Shown in pieces: positions 1 through 11,179 of a stretch of 64,000 nt of DNA. The stretch covers positions 11,654,001 through 11,718,000 of the forward strand of contig OX485806.1 in NCBI GenBank assembly GCA_950295325.1, given 5' to 3'. The notes beneath the pieces are model-generated. The model was not told where the DNA came from, did no database searches, and saw only the letters and a program-made list of their open reading frames with translations. The translations under genes were made by a program, and so were the position numbers. The first letter of the stretch is position 1, and every line of letters starts with the position of its first letter. This DNA is from Polytrichum commune. Lineage: Eukaryota > Streptophyta > Polytrichopsida > Polytrichales > Polytrichaceae.

Positions 1-1187
1 AGCTTCGGATCGGTATCTCGATGAGCAATTATTTCCGTAGATGCGGCTACAGTATGTTGCCCATTGATTATGGCGAATTGCATGTTCTTGATGTCATCCC
101 ATGTCATGCCTTCTCGCCATGTCTCACCTTTCTTGAACTTCGGCATCAAACACAGATTGTGCTGAGGCCAAGCAGGCGGGGTTTGGATAAGGTAGTTCTT
201 CATGAGGTTCACCCCACTTGGATCCAAAGGCCGCGTAACTTGATAAGCTTTTGCGCCCTTCATTTGTTTGATGGGTACACGGAATATCGATTCTGCGCCG
301 AATGGATAAATGTGCCCAAAAAGTTGCAAAAACTTCTTCCTATCCAGAGCAGCTTCCTCAAGGCTGGGTTGTTGACCTTGCGATATAACTCGACCCTTCT
401 CCGCTTGAGTCAAGACCAGTGGGGTTTCCTCATGCATAACAACGTCGGGCTTCATTTTCTTTTGCTTTGATTTCTTCTCGGGTGACAAAGCCCTCTTTGC
501 TTTCTTTTTCCTTCCACTCCCGGCATCCCCAGCATCCCTCTCCGTGTTCTGAGAATCTGTAGAAACGTGGGGCACCACCTCGTGAGGCTTCCTTCTCTCC
601 GTCTCCAGTGATGCGGTTAGCTCTTCAGGTTTTTTCCCCTTCTTTGCCTTCGGCTGTTGTCCAATAGAGCTGCCACCTTCATCGGCCTTGGATTTCAGTA
701 TAACCTCGGCTTGCTTCTTCTTTTGCTGCCTTGATTCTTCCCGTGTAGCTGCCTCTCTACTGTTGATGTCTTCCAGTGTCTCCAACACAAAGTTTATGGC
801 TCTTTTGGATATTCCAGATGACATCACCTTCTCTATCTCTTCCTTCTCCTTCGAAGGGAATGAGGCCATGGACTCATAAAATGGCACCAAGAGAAATGTA
901 TGCTTCTTGCAATCAATTGATAAAATTCTCTCTTCCACCCCCTCCATAACCGAAACCTCTAGCCTGTCCCTCGCTCCCACATGAGCGATGGTAATTGGAT
1001 TTCCAGGGTTCGGAATCCAACTATTGTTTACCTTGTACGTAAATATAAGCTCGTACCCTGAAGATTTGTTTCTCTTGTTAATGGCCAGCGACCACGTCTG
1101 CAAATGAGAGTCTCTAATTACCCATTGAGCAGTTGGTCCTGTTTGTTTGACTCCAACTATATCTGTCCAGAAAACAACTTTGTCCAT
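1..1187 (-). CDS. Unknown plant gene with ParB/DGQHR-like motif, partial at window edge
   Basis: The minus strand is open for about 395 codons from an ATG at 1187-1185 to the left edge, so the 3' end is missing. An in-frame TAA lies 33 bases upstream of the ATG. A good 3' splice acceptor (pyrimidine tract then TTGCAG) ends at 1193, so this could be a first coding exon or follow a 5' UTR intron. The N-terminal half holds mixed strand/helix sequence (WVIRDSHLQTWSLAI, YELIFTYKVN, RDRLEVSVMEGVEERILSID). A low-complexity lysine-rich linker follows (KKKQAEV, PKAKKGKKPEE, GRKKKAKRA), a likely nuclear signal. The last visible part reads WDDIKNMQFAIINGQHTVAA, which resembles the 'DGQHR' substrate-pocket motif of ParB/sulfiredoxin-like domains. 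The family is not recognised; a nucleic-acid or nucleotide role is inference only. The next base block upstream is the palindrome array. Confidence 0.6.
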   Translation of the reverse strand, partial: MDKVVFWTDIVGVKQTGPTAQWVIRDSHLQTWSLAINKRNKSSGYELIFTYKVNNSWIPNPGNPITIAHVGARDRLEVSVMEGVEERILSIDCKKHTFLLVPFYESMASFPSKEKEEIEKVMSSGISKRAINFVLETLEDINSREAATREESRQQKKKQAEVILKSKADEGGSSIGQQPKAKKGKKPEELTASLETERRKPHEVVPHVSTDSQNTERDAGDAGSGRKKKAKRALSPEKKSKQKKMKPDVVMHEETPLVLTQAEKGRVISQGQQPSLEEAALDRKKFLQLFGHIYPFGAESIFRVPIKQMKGAKAYQVTRPLDPSGVNLMKNYLIQTPPAWPQHNLCLMPKFKKGETWREGMTWDDIKNMQFAIINGQHTVAASTEIIAHRDTDPK

Positions 1188-1260
1188 GCCTCCTGCAATG
1201 GTATGTGAAATAAGTTAATCTTCAAGCCACATTAATGCATCACTCAACTCAACATTAATG

Positions 1261-1282
1261 CTTTCACTCGATCGAGTGAAAG
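1261..1282. repeat. Core palindrome, copy 1 (22 bp)
   Basis: Perfect 22-bp palindrome with half-site CTTTCACTCGA followed by its exact reverse complement. It lies 74 bases upstream of the start codon of the minus-strand gene at 1-1187 and founds the array that follows. Confidence 0.9.
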
Positions 1283-1331
1283 TGAGCCATGGTTGTCCAT
1301 GGCACAAGCAGGCAGTCAGCACGCGAGCGCT

Positions 1332-1665
1332 GGTCCACTTTCACTCGATCGAGTGAAAGTGGACCGTGGCCAGCCATGGCTCTCAGGCAGCCAGCACGCC
1401 AGCGCTGGGCCACTTTCACTCGATCGAGTGAAAGTGGCCAGTGGCCAGCCATGGCTCTCAGGCAGCCAGCACGCCAGCGCTGGGCCACTTTCACTCGATC
1501 GAGTGAAAGTGGCCAGTGGCCAGCCATGGCTCAGGCAGCCAGCACGCCAGCGCTGGGCCACTTTCACTCGATCGAGTGAAAGTGGCCAGTGGCCAGCCAT
1601 GGCTCAGGCAGCCAGCACGCCAACGCTGGGCCACTTTCACTCGATCGAGTGAAAGTGGCCCAGCG
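1332..1665. repeat. Array of five long palindromes, 73-75 bp period
   Basis: Five perfect palindromes share the half-site CTTTCACTCGA at their centre. They span 1332-1365 (34 bp), 1408-1439 (32), 1483-1514 (32), 1556-1587 (32) and 1624-1665 (42). Centre-to-centre spacing is 75, 75, 73 and 73. The arms outside the core differ in length and sequence between copies but match within each copy. The spacer is GC-rich and repeats the motif CAGCCATGGCT. The array sits in the 5' region of the gene at 1-1187. Overlapping ORFs on both strands are a by-product of the symmetry and are not proteins. Confidence 0.9.
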
Positions 1666-2524
1666 CCTCCAACCCTGAAGAGTGTCCGTACAGTCAGGTG
1701 TGAACGGGGATATTTCCCACCACTATATCTTGAAATATACTTCTTATTTCTATGTCTTTGACATTCAATGCAAGCCGGGAAGTGTACCTGATGTGTGAAG
1801 AGTATGGATGTATATTTGCTACTCAGTCTCTGCTTGCACGACCTTCACTTGGAATCAACAATAAGAGCAGGAGTGGGGATTTTACATAAGTTCTGATTAC
1901 TGTAGAAACCAATACCATGTCTTGCTACATGGATCAAGATGGAGGTTATTTAATATTGTGTACAGGAATATGGCTAATCTGAATGCTTATGCTGCAAGGA
2001 TTCAGGGGCCTGGATTGAAAAAGAAAAACCAGAATGTGATTAGGTTCCAGTTGTAAATACCTCAAAAAGTGAGCATATCGAAGGAAAATTCAAGATGCCG
2101 ATTGCACTGAACAAATTTAGGATGCTGGGGGTGAAGATTTCAATGAAGCATAGCAAACAAACAATGTGGAACACGAAAATTGACTTAATACACTTGGAGG
2201 CTCCAGGTGCATACTCTTTAGAAATCAAGAGTATCAGGGTGAACATCCCGAATCCATGGAGATGGAACAAACAAAAGAAGATTTCTTAATAAGAATTCAG
2301 GGTGCCTAATGTATAGAAAAACGTCAAGCAAAATGCATTCAATGAAATAAACATAACCAGGATGCTCTTTGTGATATACTGAGTGGATCCCAGGTGTGGA
2401 TGGCACTTCAGGAGGGTGGAGGAATGTGCGAAAAGGGAGATATGATGCAGATTGTGAATTGAAAAAAGGAAGATGCAGATTGTTGAGCAATGTGCATACT
2501 AGAGGCAGAGCTCAACCACATTGG
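1666..2524. other. No gene seen
   Basis: AT-rich sequence of ordinary composition. Short open frames occur on both strands, none with splice sites or recognisable domains. Confidence 0.5.
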
Positions 2525-2690
2525 AGTGAACCAGGTGCATACTACAAGATATCAACCAGATTTCAATGAAACAAGGTGCATACTAGAAGAGATCAACCGG
2601 ATGGCAGTGAAGCAAGGTGCAAGGTGCATACTAGATCAGCAATTTCAATGAAGCAAGGAGCATAGACGAAGGCAAATGCATAATACACTT
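2525..2690 (+). repeat. Degenerate 40-45 bp tandem repeat
   Basis: About four diverged units run head to tail, each containing the phrase GAAGCAAGGTGCATACTAGA or a close variant, followed by ATCAACCAGATTTCAAT-like sequence. No coding function is seen. Confidence 0.55.
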
Positions 2691-4860
2691 GGAGCCGGGT
2701 GCGGAGAGGGAGAGGGTGCACAATATTGCAACGGAAGAACCAAGAGGAGAAAACACTAGGATCGAAGAGGAGAAAACACAATGAAAGTGTTGAGCGGGGG
2801 AGGTCATTCTGGACCCAAGATTGGGAACGGCCACGTCCCTTCGCCCAAGTGCCGATGGTCAGGATTGTGCCGTCAATAATGGACGGCCCAGATCCTAGAC
2901 GCCGGACCATGATGGGCGGACGAGTAGGCTAGGGTGTAGTTTCACCCGTTCTCATTAAGGAGGGTGTGGGTTAGTAGGAAGGGTACTTCCTACTAACTGT
3001 AGAGGGTATTGATTGCAAACTGTATGATGTTAGTTGGTGCTTTCACTTATGATTCACTTAACTTACCAAATGAGCTTTCGTCCAAATGGCTTGATTCCAT
3101 CACAATGGTTCAATTTAGATATGATACGGCCACCGCCACCGCTTGGCTGGTACATAAACCGAAACCCCTATATTTGAATGGTATGGGGTTCAGTGAGGAT
3201 CAAAGAGCAAACATCAAGAAGACACGTTTAAAAGAGTGTACTATGTATTGAAACGTTGATAATCTCTACTCTCAAAAACGATTCAGTTGAATGGACCTAT
3301 ATATATGCAGCTCAAAAATTATACATATACACATACATATTCATATACATATATATTTCACCACATGTAAGAAGGTACTACACCGTTTATGATGTTTAGT
3401 GTCAAGTGCACAATTTGCGAAGGGCCTAAACTAGATGCCGGCGGGGTCTCAAAGTGTCAAGGCTAGCCTACTAATTGCCCATATGATACAATTCATCAAC
3501 ATAAGTAACATGTTTAAGCAAAAATATTAATTGAAAAATCTACATTATGACAGTGAGAGTAGCACATTGGAATACTTTGGACGACAATTTAGCGCTCCCT
3601 TGTAGTCCAAATATTTCTTTTCTGAGCAATTTTGTCTTGAAATCATCATCAAAACCTTGAGTTTAATTTCCGAGTGAAAAATAAGGTGGGGTGATCAAAC
3701 CTAAAAAGTTTAATTTGTTTACTAGGCCCTGCATTCAATAAGTATTGTTACATTGTTTATGGTGTTTAGTGTCAGGGAATAAATTTGAAGGGTTGCTTGT
3801 ATTTCATAAGGAAGGGTAACTTAAAATTTTCCCTTTCAAAATGAAGGGTTAGCTCAAAAATTGCCCTTCATGTATGTATTGAAATTTTTGTTCAAAGTGC
3901 ACATTATCATGTTTATCATTTAAGCGATGTTCAATACTATTATAATATAAGTGAGACCAAACTTAAAGAACACACATGGTGAAAAGATAGAATAATAATT
4001 TCAATAATGAAACATTGATGTTTGAGTATATTGAAACGGTACTGACATTTCAACATATTGGTACAGTCTAACCTTGATAATATCACAGCATCCGTTTCAC
4101 CATAAAGTGTGATATAAGCATTGAAGGTGTCATATTTGATAATGTCACATTCTGAAGATTTGTGCATAATGTGATATTATCAAAAAAAATAGGTAGACAA
4201 TCAAAATAAAATTTCAATGTAAAAAAAGAAAATAACAAATACAAGACTTCAATGTTTTTACATGTAAACTCTAATTCAAAATTGTGAATAACAGCAAGAG
4301 CACATCATAATCTGTCATTGAGACCAGGTAAAGACCTCTCACTAGAGACAAAGGAGCTTCTAATGTCACATTGTTTTAGTGATGTTTATTGTCCAACACC
4401 AATTCTAATGAGTTTGTTATGGATTTTTTCCATTCCTAACAACTCCTGGGTGTTGAAAATCTGAAAACCTTGGCTAACCATAAAATTCAAAACATCTTTA
4501 GCATATTTTTGTGCATGATCGCTTAGCTATACTACTTTAGACTCGTCATCACAGTGACTGCTATCAACAATCAATGGGTCTTCTTCCATGGAATCACTAG
4601 CTTCCAATGTAGCAACAACAACAAAAACAACAACACAACGAATAACACCTGCACTGCAAACCAATTGAACTAATTTAGCTTAAGTCGACACTTACTCTGT
4701 ACCTAGACCAGCTCACCTAACCGTAGAACTTAACTAACATCCCAAATTACTTCACACAAGCCGAAACCCTCATAGACACATATTAGGTGAACACATGTGA
4801 CGGAAGGTGGGATGCATATTAGAGGCCGAGAAGTCTTGCAGACCTTGGACAACTAACCAA
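2691..4860. other. No gene seen; AT-rich spacer
   Basis: Contains a short TA/CA-rich microsatellite near 3300-3360 (repeats of ATACATATACAC-type sequence). No supported gene. Confidence 0.5.
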
Positions 4861-5490
4861 CTAATTCAACTATCAGTTAACTAGTTGCCTTTCGTAACTA
4901 TAGTTGTTTGTGATTTGACCTGCCAAAAAATGTAGTTAACTATAGTTGTTTTGATTTTGGTATGCCAAAAAATCTAGTTAACTATAGTTATATCTAGTTA
5001 ACTAAAGTTGGGCACAACCTGTAGTGTAGTACCATGACAGATCATAGCATCTATATATTTTCCTTCTCTTTTATTCAAAATTTAAATTTGGGACTTGATT
5101 CCAGTTGTGATCCGCACTCAATCAACACCCAATGAGCATCATGATGATGACTTCATTATGTCTAAGTTACTTAGAGTATAATGGGTTCTAGTCCTTCTTG
5201 GGATGGGCCTTCATGGGTGACAAACATAAGGTCTATTATAGAAGTTATGTAATATACGTTAATTCAAAAATGAAATAACTTGTTGGTTGACTCCTTACAT
5301 TTTTTGGAACTCTCAAGTTGTAGTTGGTTGAATTTTTTTCTAGTTAACTATAGTTGTTTTTTAATATGGTCTTAAATATTTCTAGTTAACTATAGTTGTT
5401 CTTCAAATTGGTTTGAAAATTTCCTAGTTAACTATAGTTGTTTTCTAATGTCTTGAAAAAACTCTAGTTAACTCTAGTTATTTTGGCAGT
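4861..5490 (+). repeat. Interspersed TAGTTAACTATAGTTGTT motif cluster
   Basis: The phrase TAGTTAACTATAGTTGTT or one-base variants recurs at least eight times, near 4896, 4933, 4975, 4995, 5341, 5382, 5425 and 5466, separated by unrelated sequence of 35-50 bases. TAGTTAACTA is itself a palindrome. Further copies occur at 6778-6920 and 31797-31855. Confidence 0.7.
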
Positions 5491-6770
5491 TGTTTAAGGT
5501 CTGAAGTCTTGACAGTGCCGTCCCATACAACACCTTTGAGTGCCGTGTATAGACAACACCGTTCAAAGTTGGTGCACATGGGCGGCTCATGACCATGTGA
5601 ATAGCATTGCATTATCACAGGGGGCGGCTCATGACCCTTTTGGCTATTACAATCTGTCCATCCAACCATCACATACAATCCATCCATAATTGATATTATA
5701 ACGTTCACACTACGGATTTTGGAGTATTTTGGAGTATTTTGGATGTATTTTGGATTTTGGATAGTGGCATTGTCTAGGATGATAGGGATAATAACAAGGG
5801 AGTTTTACACTAAGAAAATCGGTTTCAAACTTTAAGGTGTTCTATTACCAAGGGTGACATTATCAAGGTTAATAGAATGTATCAATGATAATCTCGAGGA
5901 CAACAAGAAAGCAGTAGTAGAAAGATGTAAGAAATTCACAATCTAAATCACTCTTGAAATCTTCTATCCTTCACGGACATTTATAGAGGGACCGGTGGCC
6001 TGTAGTAGGATCTTTAAATATATCTAGATTTCCCCTAAATTTAAGTTAAGGTACATATTATACCTATAACCGATAACTTAAGAATTTCAGCATAGCATAT
6101 CTTCGGTTATCAAGAAGGAGTTAATTTTTCTGCGTAGGAAAATAATGTCCATGATGAATGTCGAGCTTTTTTTCAAAATTGATTAAGTAAAGTTAGAATT
6201 ACTACAAATTTTGCAAACATGAAAGTTGGTTAGAGTCCATAACCAACATATAGCTTCACCCATGACCGACAACAACTATTTCGACAACTTCCCCTCCACG
6301 AAGTCATATGGTCCTCACGTTTATAATATAAAAACATCGACTTCTGCTAATTTAAGCCATGCGCGTTCATGCATAGGTCTACTTGTCGGTGATGGGTGCG
6401 TTATCGGTTATGGGTGTCTATACCTTAGGCCTGCGCGACGGTGTAAGGATGTCGTGTGTTCATTGTACTACGCATAAGTTAACTTGGGTTGAACTTCTTT
6501 ATTGCAAGGTGGTAAACTTTAAGGTTGTCTGTTGGTTATAATAACATAACAGATGTTATGTTATTGTTGTGTTGATTATAACATATGGTGAAAGTGGGTG
6601 TCGCAAGGGTTAGCCCTCCATCCGATATTAATATTGTGCACTTTCATAAGCCTACTAGTAGGCAATCTGCTGGCAAGTATTCGAGACCTTCTACCACTAA
6701 ATAATAGTGGCAACTACAACGCCACTAACTACACTAAGTGGTGAATAGTGGTGCGCAATAAACAATCCTC
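5491..6770. other. No gene seen
   Basis: AT-rich. A short imperfect repeat of GGAGTATTTT lies at 5720-5760. No supported gene or RNA. Confidence 0.5.
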
Positions 6771-6777
6771 TCAGAAC

Positions 6778-6925
6778 CTAGTTAACTATAGTGGTGCTTG
6801 ATCACTAACCTATTAATGATTAGTTAACTATAGTGGTGCATGATTGCTGACCTTTAAGGTTTAGTTCACGATGATATTATTTGTGCATGATCATTGACCT
6901 ATTAATGATTAGTTAACTATAGTGG
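6778..6925 (+). repeat. Tandem copies of TAGTTAACTATAGTGGTGC
   Basis: Three units of 60-70 bases each carry TAGTTAACTATAGTGGTGC followed by TTGATCACTAACCTATTAATGA-like sequence. This is a variant of the motif at 4.9-5.5 kb with GTGGTGC in place of GTTGTT. Confidence 0.65.
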
Positions 6926-6949
6926 TGCATATATGTCCCAACCCACTCT

Positions 6950-7172
6950 AGTGATATTTAGTGTTAGATACACAAAATACGAACGCATACACTAAATATT
7001 AGTAACCCTAGATGAAAGTAAGTAACATTCATTGTGAACTCAAACACTAAACTTGGACTATGGTAAGTCACATGCCCAAATTTAGTGTTAGTAAGGATGT
7101 GAAAATTTCTTAACAAAGATAAGAGAAGGTGCATGGTCGTAGGGAGGGTGGTGGCGCATTTATGTCTAACAC
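6950..7172 (+). mobile_element. MITE-like repeat, TTTAGTGT family, uninterrupted copy
   Basis: Begins GTGATATTTAGTGTTAGATA and shares long stretches with 53739-54477: GAACGCATACACTAAATAT, ATTTAGTGTTAGTAAGGATR and GGCGCATTTATGTCTAACAC against GACGCATTTATGTCTAACAC. It lacks the insertion present in the other copy and so records the empty site. Confidence 0.65.
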
Positions 7173-9252
7173 TAGTTATACGACTAGTGTCATACCAAAT
7201 GTGTAAACTTCTTATGGGTATAATAATTATGCTTTGACAAGTTTACTCTCATCCATCAACATGTGGAACACTTGACTCCCCAATGCATAGGTTTGTGGCC
7301 TTCGTCACGATGATATGATTCATTCAACGTCGGCTAGATATTAAACTCATTGTCTAGGGGTAACGTTTAGAACTTGGGGTTCAGGCATAGAGTTTTAGTT
7401 TTTAGAGTGCATGTTTAGGATGGAGGGTTGAGGCTTGTAGGTTGAATTGTAAGCATATTTATGCCAATATGTTTGAAATGTCACTATGTTACTTGACCCA
7501 AGATTGATCACTAGTTTAAATGGTGAAAGGTTAGTGACCATAACGTTACCCCATTTTTCAAAACACCACATTGGAGCTTCAAATGACCGTTCCATTCGTA
7601 ATGGCCACCCTTGCATTTTGCACATAACTGAGCTCATTGGATTTCAAAGGCAGATTGGAGCCCACTAAATAACTTAACCCATAAACCCCAAACCCTAAAC
7701 CCTAAACCCTAAAAAGTTCACAATTATTGCGCACTGGAGTGGGAGTGACAACACAACAATCAGTGACAACTTCAAATGTTTGACAATGTATGCCATATTT
7801 GCCAACCACCATTATATTAATTTCATGTAGTTTTCCAATCTAGTGCACGCCATATACTACTAGGCAGTTGTGTTGTCCAAAATTAATGCATAATCCAAAT
7901 ATACTCAAATCCCTGTTTCCATCAATTGAGGTAGCTCTTGGTTTGCTCTAACTCTAACTTAAGTTTGGATTCAATTTGTCTCTTAGACTAGTAGCTCAAA
8001 TAAATGCCAATGAATCTACCTACACCAATATTGGCAATTAGGTAGTCTTGCACTAATCTATTGGCATGTCACATTACTTGATTATTTATTACCAGTACAA
8101 CAAAATACACAAATTTTGTATGGACTTTAATTGTGATAGGAATGAACCAAAAAACTTAATATAAGGTTTTTGATCCGAGTTTGACCTATGGAAAGTTGCT
8201 TGCGTAAAGAGGCGATGTAAGAGGCAACACAACTTTACCCATTTGCGAAGGCAACCTAATTACACGTACTAAGGTTATGAGTGTGGATGGAAGGAAAGTG
8301 GAGAGGTCATAAAGGGGAGATCCAATGGGTGAACTCCCAATTACGAACAATATAGGCACTTTCAACAATTGACTCCGACCATTGCAAGAGCAACTGCTTG
8401 GGCGTGAACTTTTGAAGACATGATGTGAAGATATGTGACACGTGGCATGCTCACAGGAATTTGCGGGAATGGCCAGTGTTGTAACTGCTTCCTACAGGGT
8501 CCAAGCCATGCATTTATTTGGATGCATTATTGCCACGAAGACACTTGGACACATGGTGATTAAGGTTTGAGGGCCTTATGTTCGCGCTTCTTAATTAAAC
8601 ACCTATATTTGTCACTAACGCAGATCAATTGTCCAAGAGTTGTATGCTTGTAATACGTGCAGTTATGAGGGAACACTAAATGAACACGTGTTAGGATGAG
8701 ATTAACTTACGACGTGCTCAAATGTAGACAACGCTTTAAATTGACTAGTTTGATCAGCTGATTCAAATCATTTTAGAGTTCTTAGACTATGACTTAGCTA
8801 TTGGACCTAACAAAATAATGTAAAAAGTGTGACCAATGGTGGAAGCAACCGATTCAGACATAGCACTTAATATGAATATCAAATATATTTGGGATTGGTT
8901 TTGTATCATGGTAGCCCATTCATTATTTGCTTCAAATGCAAACCAAAGTGGTACTTCGAGTATAGGGTTTAGGGTTTAGGGTTTAGGGTTTAAGTAGGCT
9001 GATGGGCCTCCAGAGGCTACTCAATCTTCACTAATATTAACCCACACATGCACTTTTCACCTTTCATTTAGGGTATTGGACTAATTGTTAAATAGGGTAG
9101 AAGGGTCTAGGGTCAATTCGAGACGGCATCCTCAGATGAAGTTGGAGGCGCAAATTTCAAATTCTTCCAATTTAATTTATGAATTGTTGAACCCCATAAG
9201 CCCAATGGGGTTACTATAATGGGGTTAATAAGCCCCTTCCTAATTTGCTTCT
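7173..9252. other. Intergenic DNA with interstitial telomere-like runs
   Basis: CCCTAAA is repeated about three to four times at 7684-7713, and TTTAGGG about four times at 8963-8993 in the opposite orientation. A G-box-like ACACGTGGC lies near 8437-8446. No supported gene. Confidence 0.6.
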
Positions 9253-9465
9253 ATTGGGAAGTTACTAACCTCTGTTGGGAAGTTACTAATCTCTATTGGG
9301 AAGTTACTAACCTCTATTGGGAAGTTACTAATCTCTATTGAGAAGTTACTAGTAACCTCTATTGGGAAGTTGGGAAGTTACTAATCTCTATTGGGAAGTT
9401 ACTAACCTCTATTGGGAAGTTACTAATCTCTATTGGGAAGTTACTAACCTCTTGGGAAGTTATTA
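9253..9465 (+). repeat. 21-bp minisatellite with alternating 42-bp register
   Basis: About ten units of ATTGGGAAGTTACTAAYCTCT. Most units alternate C and T at the Y position, giving a 42-bp higher-order dimer. One unit has an internal duplication (GGGAAGTTGGGAAGTTAC) and one an inserted AGTA. The array ends in a truncated unit. Confidence 0.85.
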
Positions 9466-10235
9466 AGACATTATGTCAATGTTGAGAGATGTGCAAAGCA
9501 CATTGTAATTGGAAATTGGACCCACCCACATAATAATTAATTTTGGATTAATATTGAAATAGTTAATATGAATTTCGGAAGGAGAACTCATCGGGGTGCC
9601 ATAAACCACTCCGATAGCATTGGGAGCATGGCAATTTATCTGCAATACTACAAGCATACATAGATACGTTGGGATGAGGGCCGATGATTTAATTGTAATT
9701 GTTATGACATGTTGGGGACATCCATTTCTTTTCAAGAGATTCAAGGTCTAGGGGTGCAAATATCTTCAACCTTGAAGCCGGTGCACAAATGTAGGTTGCA
9801 ACGACAATGAGCGCTTGTGAGTACCTCAACGTTGTACGCGCCTCAATAGCAGGGTGTGATGCCACAAGTGCGATGGAAGTGGTGGGCTGAGGGTACCTGT
9901 TGATAGGACCACATTCTGGCGTGTTTTCATCTCATCAATCAAACTTGGATCCAAAGGCGTACCAGCGGGTAGTACGCGCTCATAGTAGTGATGCCCAAGA
10001 GTGGGCGATGTGCTAACTATCATTACAGGATTGGGGGTGGACCGGATTGGCTTAAACACATCATGCCGAAAATAATGCAAAACAATCCCACTAACACAAT
10101 TGTATCAAGGTGCATGTAAAAACCCACCCAAAGGCATCAAAAGCCGTCCGCATACGGATCTGTGACGGCCTAAAACGAAAGGGAGGGAACCTTCAAAATT
10201 GGATTAGGGCACTATTCTCCCACCAATTCTGCTAC

Positions 10236-10255
10236 ACCCGACTATATAAGCCTGG
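10236..10255 (+). promoter_or_regulatory. Candidate TATA box for the downstream transposase-like gene
   Basis: GACTATATAAGCCTGG is a good plant TATA match about 930 bases upstream of the ATG at 11180 on the same strand. It would give a 5' leader containing the palindromes at 10.5-10.96 kb. The assignment is inference; no transcript start can be seen. Confidence 0.3.
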
Positions 10256-10515
10256 AAGGAGCACACTCGAACCCTCTTTTGTCGCCCTTTGTGCCAGGGA
10301 GCACAACACCACAACATTCTTCTTTCTATCCCTTCCAGGGATCAATTTCACAAGGTTCGGTCCTACACAACAAGAAACACCTGATCGAAGAGGCGCTGTT
10401 CAATGTGCCGTTCCATATGCATGGAGCATTGCAGCGGCACCATATTTGCGGGGCCCTGTACCCATCCCTGCAGTCCGTACAGTACGGCCCGAACAACCGG
10501 CGCTGGGAGGCCCAA

Positions 10516-10663
10516 CACTTTCACTCGATCGAGTGAAAGTGGTGGGCCTGCAATCGACTCGCCAGCCCACTTTCACTCGATCGAGTGAAAGTTTTGTGGC
10601 GCGGCGCTGGCAGGCCCACCACTTTCACTCGATCGAGTGAAAGTGGGCTGGCGAGTCGATTGC
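10516..10663. repeat. Three core palindromes inside a 42-bp hairpin
   Basis: Perfect palindromes with the same half-site CTTTCACTCGA are at 10516-10541 (26 bp), 10569-10592 (24) and 10619-10646 (28). In addition 10550-10591 is the exact reverse complement of 10622-10663 (42 of 42), separated by a 30-base loop, so the second and third copies form a larger stem. Confidence 0.9.
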
Positions 10664-10863
10664 ATGGGGATGAACATGTGATTGTTTGGGGATGAGGATG
10701 TGATTAGTTTCTGGGGAGAGGATGTGATTGTTTGGTGATCGACGTTTTTATTATCGACACAAATAATATGTATAGAGGGAGGTAGGTGTTAATCGGGTGG
10801 GATAGATTGGGTAACATCTATTTATGACCGGATTTTCTGAGAAAAGAAAAGGCATGAAGGGCC

Positions 10864-10957
10864 CAATATGTCGTGTATGTGGCGCGGGCATGCATCCCAC
10901 TTTCACTCGATCGAGTGAAAGTGGGATGCATGCCCGCGCCACATACACGACATATTG
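10864..10957. repeat. Perfect 94-bp palindrome without spacer
   Basis: The 47 bases 10864-10910 are followed at once by their exact reverse complement 10911-10957. The centre is the shared half-site CTTTCACTCGA. The outer arms (CAATATGTCGTGTATGTGGC and its complement) are unique to this copy. Confidence 0.95.
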
Positions 10958-11179
10958 TAACAGGTGATATAGGTGATATCTAGTGAGGTCACAAGGCAGA
11001 TAATACAGGATGAAGTTTTCGTTCTTTAGGATATCTACAGTTGTGTTTTTAGTTTAAACGTTTGGTGATTGCGAGTACAAGCACTAATATGATTCAATAG
11101 CGAATGGTACGTGAAGCTATATCAGGCCTAAGTTGTAACACTGACCGCGCAAGTGTTCTTGTGCAGATTGGCCGAGCAC

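Noticed and set aside
21-470. 149-codon plus-strand frame
   Set aside because: The minus strand of the same stretch is part of a longer open frame with protein-like sequence that runs to 1187; the plus frame is its shadow.
1332-1665. CRISPR-like array of palindromic repeats
   Set aside because: The spacers are near identical, there are no cas genes, and the surroundings are plant nuclear DNA. It is a tandem palindrome array.
1264-1761. Overlapping open frames on both strands through the palindrome array
   Set aside because: They arise because the repeat lacks stops in several frames and is symmetric. The peptides are repeats of the palindrome translation, not proteins.
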